A stretch of DNA of 64,000 bases, taken from contig CAZIUL010000017.1 of assembly GCA_964542475.1 (NCBI GenBank), positions 14,173 through 78,172 of the forward strand, given 5' to 3'. The notes under the pieces are model-generated. The model saw nothing but the letters and a program-made list of their open reading frames with translations, had not been told where the DNA came from and ran no database searches. Both the position numbers and the translations under genes were made by a program. Each line of letters starts with the position of its first letter. The first letter of the stretch is position 1. This DNA is from CAZIUL01 sp964542475. Lineage in GTDB: Bacteria; Planctomycetota; B15-G4; CAYZWU01. This document shows, piece by piece, positions 34,918 to 42,421 of the stretch.

Positions 34918-36519
34918 TCAGCAGCGGCTCGTGGCCGCACGCTCTTTCGTTTCTTCGCAATGCCCGTTGCCGGCTTTTTCCTTCCGGGAAAGCTCTCCCC
35001 TCAGGCGGACGAATGTTTTTCTCCAGGACCGGATCTCGGTCTTGCCCAGGAGCTGCATGAGCGCCCTTTTGGCCCAGGGCACGCCGCCTGCACGCTGGTT
35101 GTCCCTGAACATGGGAGGCACCCATTTGAAGTTGATCTCGTAACAGGCGGCGTAAAGCTCCAGATGATCCCTTCTCATCCGGTCGAGCGTGAAAGCCTGC
35201 TCCCCGGCAAGCACCGGTTCGTAAAAAATGGGAAAAACCACCAGCCGGTTCGCTGACAGCTCCTTCACGAGCTCGAACGTCCTTTCCACATCTGATGTTG
35301 TTTCTCCGGGCAAGCCGAGGACAATGCTCAACACCGGGAAAAAGCCCGACCGGTCAAGGCGATTCACAGCTTCGCGAACCATCTCCTCCCAGTCGTCGGC
35401 ATGGAAAGGGGAGGAAATCTTGCCCTGGCTGTTGGCGGACACCAGGGCCCCGTTCGCGCTTTCAACACCCATGTTGACCCAGAGATAATCGGTCCTTTTC
35501 CGCCAGTTCAGAAGCGAGCGGATCTCCTTGAGCTCATCTACTTCGAACTGAAGCACCGATGTGACATTGGCGTGGTCGATCTGCATGAAGGAGAGGCCTG
35601 GTATCCTCTTCATCTCTTTCAGGAGTCCGCGCAGGCTCTCGAAGTTCACCTTTGTTCCGCGCGCTCCATACCGGAAGAAATCCTCGCTGCCGCTCACAAC
35701 CGAGGTGATCCCGCCCGCCACGTTCGTTTCCATGTCGGACAGGATGGTGTCCTGAGAAAGGTGGTACATCGGTTTGCCTGCCATGGTGCAAAAACCGCAG
35801 CCCCTGCCGCAGCCGCGGGACAGCTCCACGATCCCAAGAAGGGACGGGCCCAGGATCGGGGCTATCCGTTCCCCGGCAGTGCCCGGTTCCTCGACAAGGT
35901 GCGGAGGGCTCCCGCCATCGAGCAGGTCGCTGATGAGCTTTACTCCGGCTGTTTCGCTGAAACCGTTGTAAACGGTGTCTATCCCCTGGCGCTCGGCCTC
36001 GGCCGGATCGCGTGCCCACTGCCAGGCCCCGGCACCACCGCCGATGGTTGCGAATGCATGCTTTTTCCGGGCCTCCTTTATGCGCTGCATCATCCGGTCG
36101 GTCCAGAGCTGCGTGTAGAGTGTTCCCTTCCAGAAATTCCTTGTGGTTGTGTTGCTCATTCCCCTTCCCAACGGATCGCTGGAGCTGACACCCACAACCT
36201 TCACCCACGGCCCCATGAGCTGACCCAGTTTTTCGGGCGTGGTGCAAACCACACCGCTTTCATCGAGCACGCCCTGGCTGATGAGCGCGGCCTCGAGCCT
36301 TCTTAGGCCCAGGGGAGCCGCGACAGCCCGGCCATGCCTGTCCACGGCCATCGCAGGAGAAACCAGCCTTCTCATGGCTGCTTCCGGAACCTGCGTTGTC
36401 TGCATGGTCGCGAAGATCCCCTCGAAAAGGACCTTGTATGAGCTGCTGAGCGTCCTGTCAGCAACCAGCACCACCGATGGTTTCAACGCTTTATTCGCCA
36501 CAGCATGGGCCTTTCTCAT
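34918..36519 (-). CDS. Radical SAM protein with possible B12-binding N-terminal domain
   Basis: A 533-residue protein. The radical SAM 4Fe-4S site is SRGCGRGCGFC (Cys237, 241, 244), followed by a barrel with GLPGET and related blocks. The N-terminal 90-220 region has Rossmann-like features (VKVVGVSSSDPLGRG, FATIGGGAGAWQW), resembling the cobalamin-binding domain of B12-dependent radical SAM enzymes. The canonical DxHxxG B12 motif is not seen, so cobalamin use is unproven. B12 radical SAM enzymes such as HpnP methylate hopanoids, and the position next to isoprenoid and cyclase genes makes lipid modification attractive. Start: ATG at 36519 overlaps the ferredoxin gene by about 29 bases; a GTG at 36501 has a better-spaced ribosome site (GAGAAAGG). 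Confidence 0.85.
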   Translation of the reverse strand: MRKAHAVANKALKPSVVLVADRTLSSSYKVLFEGIFATMQTTQVPEAAMRRLVSPAMAVDRHGRAVAAPLGLRRLEAALISQGVLDESGVVCTTPEKLGQLMGPWVKVVGVSSSDPLGRGMSNTTTRNFWKGTLYTQLWTDRMMQRIKEARKKHAFATIGGGAGAWQWARDPAEAERQGIDTVYNGFSETAGVKLISDLLDGGSPPHLVEEPGTAGERIAPILGPSLLGIVELSRGCGRGCGFCTMAGKPMYHLSQDTILSDMETNVAGGITSVVSGSEDFFRYGARGTKVNFESLRGLLKEMKRIPGLSFMQIDHANVTSVLQFEVDELKEIRSLLNWRKRTDYLWVNMGVESANGALVSANSQGKISSPFHADDWEEMVREAVNRLDRSGFFPVLSIVLGLPGETTSDVERTFELVKELSANRLVVFPIFYEPVLAGEQAFTLDRMRRDHLELYAACYEINFKWVPPMFRDNQRAGGVPWAKRALMQLLGKTEIRSWRKTFVRLRGELSRKEKAGNGHCEETKERAATSRC

Positions 36520-37468
36520 CCTTGTCCGGGCCGCGGCCGGACTTTTCCTCGCAGCAGCCGCTACCGGTATCGGTATCATTGCATGAGCAGTCGTTTGAGT
36601 CGGGCTTGCTCTCGCGCTCACTCTCACGCTCGCCATCGCCATCGCCCTCGCATCCGCACGCGGAGCTCATGATTTTTTTTGCGATGGCTGACGCGTCCAT
36701 GCCTCCGGAATCGCACGCGCATCTTTTTCGTTCCTGTTCAGCCAGCAACAAGGCCGCTTCAGGCAGGGAGCACGGTTCATCGCCGCGGCTGCGAAGCATC
36801 TCGTAAAGGTCTCCCTTGAGCAGGGCTTCCAGGCCAATGCCGGACCGCTCGCCGACCGTATCCGGAGCCTCGTCGCTCCCGTTGATCGGGCCGGTTTCAT
36901 GCTTTGGAAAGATAATGGCGGCCTCAGGGCAGACGCGAGCGCACGCGGGACAGTTGATCTTGCAATTCATGGGATTCACGACCGTTGGCAGCTCATCTTC
37001 CGTCTCCTGAAACACTCCGAACAGGCAGAACTTCAGGCACTGCATGCACCCTGTGCAGCGGTCGTAATCGATCACCGGGAACCAGGGCACCCATTCCCCT
37101 TTCTCAGTCGGATCCGGCATGGAGCCCTTCGATCCATCCCCTTCAGCAGCTCGGTTCAGGCGATCGAGAACAGTTTCCGCGTCCTCTTCCCGCATGTTCA
37201 AAAGCTCCACATCCGCAGGAAGCTCTGCTCCGCCCGCGTGAAACAGCCATCGCACAGCGCGCGGATAACAGGCAGCGATCCTTATCCCTTTCCTGCTGCT
37301 TAACCTTTTCAGCAGCGGGTCGCGCCTTGCCGACAGCCCGCACAGGTCCGCAACGTACTCAACAGCCCGCCCCTCGCGGACGAGACCCTCGTGAACCGCC
37401 CCCTTCACATCTTCCGGTACCACGCCCGAGTTGGCGCAGTGACAGAACAGCACTGTTGTTTCATTCAT
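36491..37468 (-). CDS. Two-cluster ferredoxin-domain protein with Cys-rich acidic tail
   Basis: A 325-residue protein. The N-terminal ~100 residues (starting NETTVLFCHCANSGVV, later IRIAACYPRAVRWLF) resemble a Rossmann-like redox domain with Cys9 and Cys11, recalling HdrA-type segments, but I cannot name the family. Two 4Fe-4S sites follow: C138, C141, C144, C148 and C169, C173, C176, C180. The C-terminus has a low-complexity Gly-Asp-Arg-Glu-Ser tail (GDGDGERESERESKPDSND) with scattered Cys pairs, ending KGPCCGE. It may supply electrons to the radical SAM protein encoded directly downstream. The ATG at 37468 is chosen because conserved sequence starts there. Confidence 0.82.
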   Translation of the reverse strand: MNETTVLFCHCANSGVVPEDVKGAVHEGLVREGRAVEYVADLCGLSARRDPLLKRLSSRKGIRIAACYPRAVRWLFHAGGAELPADVELLNMREEDAETVLDRLNRAAEGDGSKGSMPDPTEKGEWVPWFPVIDYDRCTGCMQCLKFCLFGVFQETEDELPTVVNPMNCKINCPACARVCPEAAIIFPKHETGPINGSDEAPDTVGERSGIGLEALLKGDLYEMLRSRGDEPCSLPEAALLLAEQERKRCACDSGGMDASAIAKKIMSSACGCEGDGDGERESERESKPDSNDCSCNDTDTGSGCCEEKSGRGPDKDEKGPCCGE

Positions 37469-37544
37469 GAAGAAAATTCCATCCTTTTCGTCCAGGCCTG
37501 GCCTGGCCGAACAGCGAATCCGGCAGAGCTCAAAGGTGCAGGCT

Positions 37545-38858
37545 CTATTCTTCGCCCGCCTCCTGCTTCGTTTTCGGGTCCACGCACACCAGTTCGCCCT
37601 CGGCACAGCGGGCATAGATCCTTCCATTGCATAGCACAGGTACAGTCCAGCACAAGCCGTTCAAGATCTTTGAGCGCTGGAGCTCCTCGTACCTGTCCGG
37701 AACTGCTTTCGCGATGACAAGGATGCCGTTCTCGCTAAGGATGATCAGCTTGCCGTCCGCGAGCATGAGCGATCCTGTGCCCAGTCCATTCTTGGACCAC
37801 TTCACATCTCCTGTTTTCAGGTCAAGACACCTGAGAACGCCCTTGCCGCCAACATTACCGTTGAACCCGTAAAGGTAACCATCCCAGAGCACGCAGCTGT
37901 TGCACTGGTTGCTCATCTCCTTGTTGCGCCAAACCGTTTCGAGCCCGTCCCTGCCCACCTTTACGAGCGCGCAGCCGCTTCCGTAGCCGGTCGAGATGAA
38001 CACGGTGTCTCCCGAGAAGATCGGGTCGGATGCGTTGACGTCGTACGAGGTCTTCCACGGCTGCTTCCAGAGCGTCTTGCCTGTTGCAGGGTCCACAGCC
38101 ACCAGCCCATCGGAGGCAAACATGGCCAGCCCCTTCTGTCCGTTGACCTCGAACGGCAGCGGCGTGGAGTACCCGGACATGCCTCCCTCTGTTTTCCATG
38201 CGACCTCGCCGGTTTTCTTGTCAAGCGCGATCCCGCCCGCTCCCGCGTTGAGCACGAGCAGGTCGCCGAGCACAAGCACGGATCCGGCAAAACCCCATTT
38301 CGGTGGGGCAAGCTTGTCCTGCTCGGTGATGTTTCTCGACCAAACCACCTTTCCTGTTTTCGCATCCAGGCAGAACAGATGGCCAAACTTGCTGAAGGTG
38401 TACACACGATCCCCGTCCACTGTGGGAGTGGCGCTGGGGCCGCCCTTGTAGTAGACAGGGGCCAGCTCGCATGGATAGGTATGCTTCCAGATCTCCACAC
38501 CTGTCACAGCGTCCAGGCAGAAGACCTGGTCCGTCTGGTCCTCATCCTTGGAGCTTGTTGCCGTGTTGCCCATGGTGTAGAGGCGGAGGTTTTTTATCGA
38601 CAGGGAAGAGAACCCCGTGCCGACAGCTGCGTCCCACAGCACATCAGGACCGTAGTCAGGCCACTGTGCAAGCCACCCCCTCTCCGCGGAGATACCGTTT
38701 TTGGCCGGCCCCCTCCAGTTTGGCCACTCACCCGGTGCCGCTCCTGTTTCATCCTTTGCCATGCCCGGGACAGCAAACGCCGCAAGCATAACCACTGTTG
38801 CCGTTGTTGCCAGGGCGGTATGGAACACCTTGAATGGAAAATGGGAAATGGCTCTCAT
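37545..38858 (-). CDS. Secreted BamB/PQQ-like beta-propeller protein
   Basis: A 437-residue secreted protein with a signal peptide (about 1-34, ending VPGMAKD) and a propeller opening with EWPNWRGPAKNG, the entry motif common in planctomycete-type proteins. Blades include CLDAVTGVEIWKH, CLDAKTGKVVWSR, ALDKKTGEVAWK and AVDPATGKTLWK. A strong ribosome site (AGAGGAG) precedes the ATG. It follows the related gene at 38944 by 85 bases, and their similar layout suggests tandem duplication. No catalytic residues are visible. Confidence 0.83.
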   Translation of the reverse strand: MRAISHFPFKVFHTALATTATVVMLAAFAVPGMAKDETGAAPGEWPNWRGPAKNGISAERGWLAQWPDYGPDVLWDAAVGTGFSSLSIKNLRLYTMGNTATSSKDEDQTDQVFCLDAVTGVEIWKHTYPCELAPVYYKGGPSATPTVDGDRVYTFSKFGHLFCLDAKTGKVVWSRNITEQDKLAPPKWGFAGSVLVLGDLLVLNAGAGGIALDKKTGEVAWKTEGGMSGYSTPLPFEVNGQKGLAMFASDGLVAVDPATGKTLWKQPWKTSYDVNASDPIFSGDTVFISTGYGSGCALVKVGRDGLETVWRNKEMSNQCNSCVLWDGYLYGFNGNVGGKGVLRCLDLKTGDVKWSKNGLGTGSLMLADGKLIILSENGILVIAKAVPDRYEELQRSKILNGLCWTVPVLCNGRIYARCAEGELVCVDPKTKQEAGEE

Positions 38859-38943
38859 TGCTTGTTCTCCTCTTAATCTCCTTGTAGTAGTAAATACGAC
38901 CCAGCCTGACAACAGGCGGGCCGTTCCGATTCCGTGATGCCTG

Positions 38944-40293
38944 TCAATCGCGGGCTATGCAGTAAAGGTGCTTGTGCCCGCGCAGGTATAGCTCCTGGTC
39001 AACTATCGCGGGCGATGCGCTGAACGAATCATCTAACAGGTTCGTGGCAAGGAGCTCGTACTTGAGCCCATGCCTGATGGTCAGCACGACCCCGTTCCTC
39101 CCCGCGAGGTACACGCGCCCGTCCGCGCCCACCGGTGAGGCGTACACTCCCTTCACCTCTTCGAGTTTCCGTTGTGCATAGTTCGCTTTGCCGGTCTTAG
39201 CGTCGAAGCACGAAAGGATGCCGTTGTTGGACTGCAAAAAGTACATGGTGTCCTCGTAGAGCAGCGGAGAAGGAACGTACGGCGTACCCTCTCCGTGCCG
39301 CCACTCGACAGCATCGGAGCCTGTGATGTCACCCGATGCCTTATCCAGGCGGATGGCAAGGAGCGCGCTGCCGCGGAACCCGCTCATTACAAAGACCACG
39401 CCATCCTGGGACACGGGACAGGGGACCGCGTTCCGGGTCATGCCCCCGCATTCCCAGATCAACTTTCCGGTTGCCAGGTCGTAGCTGCGGATACGGGTGG
39501 ATCCGTTCGTGATGACCTGCGGCTTTTTTTTGTGCATCACCACTAGAGGGGTGGCCCAGGTGGTGTCTTCGTCCCTGTCCTTCTTCCAGAGCTCCTCGCC
39601 TGTTTTTTTGTCGAGCGCAATGATGAACGACTGGCCTTCGTGATCCCAGTTTATGACAATCGTGTTGTTGTAAAGCGCGGGCGAGCTGCCCTCGCCGAAG
39701 CTCATCTTTGTTTTCATCCTGCCGAGCTTTTTCTCCCACAGGGGTTTGCCATCCATGTCATAGCAGAAGAGCCCGCGGGAACCGAAGAAGGCGTACACCC
39801 GCTCACCGTCGGTGACAGGCGAGTTCGAAGCCCAGCTTCCGTCACGGTGCTTGCCCTCGTGAGGCAGCTCCTTGCACGCGGTGCGCTTCCAGGCGGTTTT
39901 GCCGCTCTTGCGGTCGATGGCCATGATGACGAACTCATACACCTTCGAAGGCTTTTTTATCCCCATTCTTCTCCCCCATGAGGGAACCTCGTCATCGCCG
40001 CTCTCGCCTTCCCCGGGATCCGCAGCCTGATCCGTTTCGATGGCGGTAAGGATGTACACCTTGTCGCCCCACACAACTGGCGAGGCGTGCCCTTCGCCCG
40101 GAATCTCGATCTTCCATCGCACGTTCTTCTCTTCCGTCCATTCGGTCGGGGGATCACCCTGGGGCGCCACACCGTTCCCCTCGGGGCCGCGCCACTGGGG
40201 CCAGTACATGTTTTGATCGGAGCTGTCCTCGCTTCCATACAGCACTGCGAATGCGAGGCAGAAGGCTGCAAAAGCATACAAAGATCGTCTCAT
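38944..40293 (-). CDS. Secreted BamB/PQQ-like beta-propeller protein, first gene of the long operon
   Basis: A 449-residue secreted protein with a short signal peptide (about 1-20) and entry motif YWPQWRGPEGNGVAP. Blades include AIDRKSGKTAWKR, ALDKKTGEELWKK, SYDLATGKLIWEC and CFDAKTGKANY. GAAGGAG precedes the ATG at a good distance. It is the most upstream gene of the minus-strand series and diverges from another propeller gene across a 396-bp region, so the operon promoter probably lies there. Confidence 0.84.
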   Translation of the reverse strand: MRRSLYAFAAFCLAFAVLYGSEDSSDQNMYWPQWRGPEGNGVAPQGDPPTEWTEEKNVRWKIEIPGEGHASPVVWGDKVYILTAIETDQAADPGEGESGDDEVPSWGRRMGIKKPSKVYEFVIMAIDRKSGKTAWKRTACKELPHEGKHRDGSWASNSPVTDGERVYAFFGSRGLFCYDMDGKPLWEKKLGRMKTKMSFGEGSSPALYNNTIVINWDHEGQSFIIALDKKTGEELWKKDRDEDTTWATPLVVMHKKKPQVITNGSTRIRSYDLATGKLIWECGGMTRNAVPCPVSQDGVVFVMSGFRGSALLAIRLDKASGDITGSDAVEWRHGEGTPYVPSPLLYEDTMYFLQSNNGILSCFDAKTGKANYAQRKLEEVKGVYASPVGADGRVYLAGRNGVVLTIRHGLKYELLATNLLDDSFSASPAIVDQELYLRGHKHLYCIARD

Positions 40294-40689
40294 TGGATCT
40301 CCTTCGAAGTCCGGGTGCTTACTTCGCTCATGCTAGCTGTTTACATGCAGATCGCTAACAGTATATCCGTGGTCTTCACGATTTCCATACGAAAGGCAAA
40401 TACCGGTAGTATAGCCTAACCCGCATATTTCATACTCATCTGCTGCGTCACCGTAAACTGCGCTGTGGCTGCGTTTCATGCCAGGAGACGATCCTCAACC
40501 TGTAGGAACAGGCCTGCGGTCGTCTCCTGACATGCGCCTTGCCACAACACAGTTTACGGCACCTCGCGACGAAGAGTATGAAATAAGTGGGCTAAATATT
40601 TTATATTGCATTATACGGCGCTGCATAGGAGACTCGACCTCTACCACAGCCAAACGGTATGAACTGCTTCCGAACATCTTGAAAGGGAC
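40294..40689. other. Divergent intergenic region holding MITE copy 2
   Basis: This 396-bp gap separates two divergent propeller genes. It contains the complete 174-bp MITE at 40419-40592, about 125 bp on the minus-operon side and 97 bp on the other. Promoters for both directions must lie here or in the MITE, and I cannot locate them exactly. Confidence 0.5.
40419..40592 (+). mobile_element. MITE copy 2, 174 bp, TA-flanked palindromic element
   Basis: Left end ACCCGCATATTTCAT, right end ATGAAATAAGTGGGC, with TA at 40417-40418 and 40593-40594. It is the same length as copies 1 and 3 and nearly identical to copy 1 in the same orientation. The whole element can fold as one long hairpin with a small central loop (around AACCTGTAGGAACAGG). 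Confidence 0.82.
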
Positions 40690-42069
40690 ATGAATATGTT
40701 GTCAAAAAACTTCAGGATCGGCTTCCTATGCCTGTCTGCGGCACTCTTGCTGATGACAACGGTTTCAGCGCAGCAGAACTGGCCGGCGTTCCGCGACCGT
40801 CAAGCACAGGGTGTTGCGGACGGCTATCCCACGGTAGCGGAATGGGACACAGAAACCGGCGAGAACATACTCTGGAGGACACCGATTCCGGGGCTCGCTC
40901 ATTCCAGCCCCATAATCTGGGGCGACCATATCTTCGTGACAACCGCGGTGTCCAGCGCGGGCGAACAAAGCCTCAAGGTCGGGCTTTACGGCGATGTGCA
41001 GGCTGCGAAGGATGAGGGTGATTTTTCCTGGAATGTCTACTGCGTGGACAAAAAAACCGGCAAGATCGTATGGGTCAGAACCGCCTGCACAGGAAAGCCC
41101 AAGGTGAAACGCCACAGCAAAGCCTCTCATGCCAGCTCCACGCCCTGCACGGACGGCAGGTACGTTGCGGCCTTCTTCGCGTCCGAGGGCCTTTACTGCT
41201 ATGGTGTTGAGGGCGACCTGATCTGGTCGAGGGAGATGGGCGTCCTCGATCAGGGGTGGTACACGGCTCCCCAGTACCAGTGGGGAGGCGGAGCTTCTCC
41301 GGTAATCCACGAAGGAATGCTCATACTGCAGTGCGACCACCAGGCGCAGTCGTTCATCGCGGCGTACGATCTGAAAGACGGGAAGGAGATCTGGAAAACC
41401 CTGCGTGATGAAGTTCCCACCTGGAGCACGCCCACGGTGCACACGGGCGAACACCCACAGATAATTGCCAACGGGTACAAGCACATCGGTGCCTATGACA
41501 TCCAAACGGGAAAGGAGATCTGGAAGATGAAGGGCGGCGGGGATATACCGGTGCCAACGCCTGTGACGGCGTTCGGCCTCGCCTTCATCACCAACGCGCA
41601 CGGAAGGATGTCTCCAATTTATGCGGTCAAGACCTCTGCCAAGGGCGACATATCGTTGAACGACACCGAGACCGTCAACGAACACATCCCTTGGAGCATT
41701 CGGAGAGGCGGGAACTACATGACAACGCCTGTCATCTACGGCAAGCATCTTTACTGCTGTTCCGATTCCGGAAACCTTACCTGCTTCGAGGCAAAAACAG
41801 GCGAAGCGGTTTACAGCAAGAAGCTCGGGAGACGCCCCTCGTTCTCGGCATCTCCCATCGTTGCGGACGGCAAGATCTACTGCACCGGAGAAAAAGGCGA
41901 TATCTATGTGCTGAAAGCCGACCCTGGGCTCGAGCTCCTCGGGCGGAGCTTCTTCGATGAATCGTGCATGGCCACACCAGCGGCATCAGAAGGAGTGTTG
42001 TACTTCCGGACCAGAAAACACCTGGTTGCGGTAGGCAAGAAACCGCTCGCTGAGGAAGGTGGAAAATAA
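40690..42069 (+). CDS. Secreted BamB/PQQ-like beta-propeller protein
   Basis: A 459-residue secreted protein with a signal peptide (about 1-27, ending VSAQQ) and an opening motif NWPAFRDRQAQGVADG. Blades include CVDKKTGKIVWVR, AYDLKDGKEIWK, AYDIQTGKEIWK and CFEAKTGEAVYSK. GAAAGGGAC precedes the ATG. It lies between two MITE copies, 97 bp after copy 2 and 40 bp before copy 3. The protein is closely similar in layout to the divergent one at 38944, so the two are probably related by duplication. Confidence 0.83.
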   Translation: MNMLSKNFRIGFLCLSAALLLMTTVSAQQNWPAFRDRQAQGVADGYPTVAEWDTETGENILWRTPIPGLAHSSPIIWGDHIFVTTAVSSAGEQSLKVGLYGDVQAAKDEGDFSWNVYCVDKKTGKIVWVRTACTGKPKVKRHSKASHASSTPCTDGRYVAAFFASEGLYCYGVEGDLIWSREMGVLDQGWYTAPQYQWGGGASPVIHEGMLILQCDHQAQSFIAAYDLKDGKEIWKTLRDEVPTWSTPTVHTGEHPQIIANGYKHIGAYDIQTGKEIWKMKGGGDIPVPTPVTAFGLAFITNAHGRMSPIYAVKTSAKGDISLNDTETVNEHIPWSIRRGGNYMTTPVIYGKHLYCCSDSGNLTCFEAKTGEAVYSKKLGRRPSFSASPIVADGKIYCTGEKGDIYVLKADPGLELLGRSFFDESCMATPAASEGVLYFRTRKHLVAVGKKPLAEEGGK

Positions 42070-42421
42070 CAAAGGCAGACGTGTACACGCCCAAGAGACA
42101 GGGCCTTTAACCCGCTTATTTCATACTCTTCGTCGCGAGGTGCCGTAAACTGTGTTGTGGCAAGGCGCATGTCAGGAGACGACCGCAGGCCTGTTCTTAC
42201 AGGTTGAGGATCGTCTCCTGGCATGAAACGCAGCCACAGTGCAGTTTACGGTGCCGCAGCAGAATAGGATGAAATATGCGGGTTAATCCGCCGCCCTACC
42301 CTTGCCACGTCGGATTCACGCAGGACATAGACCTGACAACGACAGAGCATGGGAATTCCAGCGGCCGTCAGACAGCGACTCACATGTAAAATTCGGATAT
42401 TATTATTAACGGAGTATAGCG
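42070..42421. other. Intergenic region holding MITE copy 3
   Basis: This 352-bp gap contains the MITE at 42110-42283 and about 138 bp before the fucosidase gene. A clear ACGGAG ribosome site lies at about 42410. The AT-rich TATTATTATTAA just before it may include a -10 box, but no -35 element is evident. Confidence 0.45.
42110..42283 (-). mobile_element. MITE copy 3, 174 bp, inverted relative to copies 1 and 2
   Basis: Left end ACCCGCTTATTTCAT, right end ATGAAATATGCGGGT, with TA flanks at 42108-42109 and 42284-42285. The internal sequence is the reverse complement of copies 1 and 2 (the CTGTTCTTACAGG loop is inverted). It lies 40 bp after the propeller stop, where its hairpin could also act as a terminator. 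Confidence 0.82.

Noticed and set aside
40419..40592. Possible integron attC site or structural RNA
   Set aside because: The ends lack attC R and L core sites, no integrase or cassettes are present, and equal 174-bp copies with TA flanks fit a MITE better.
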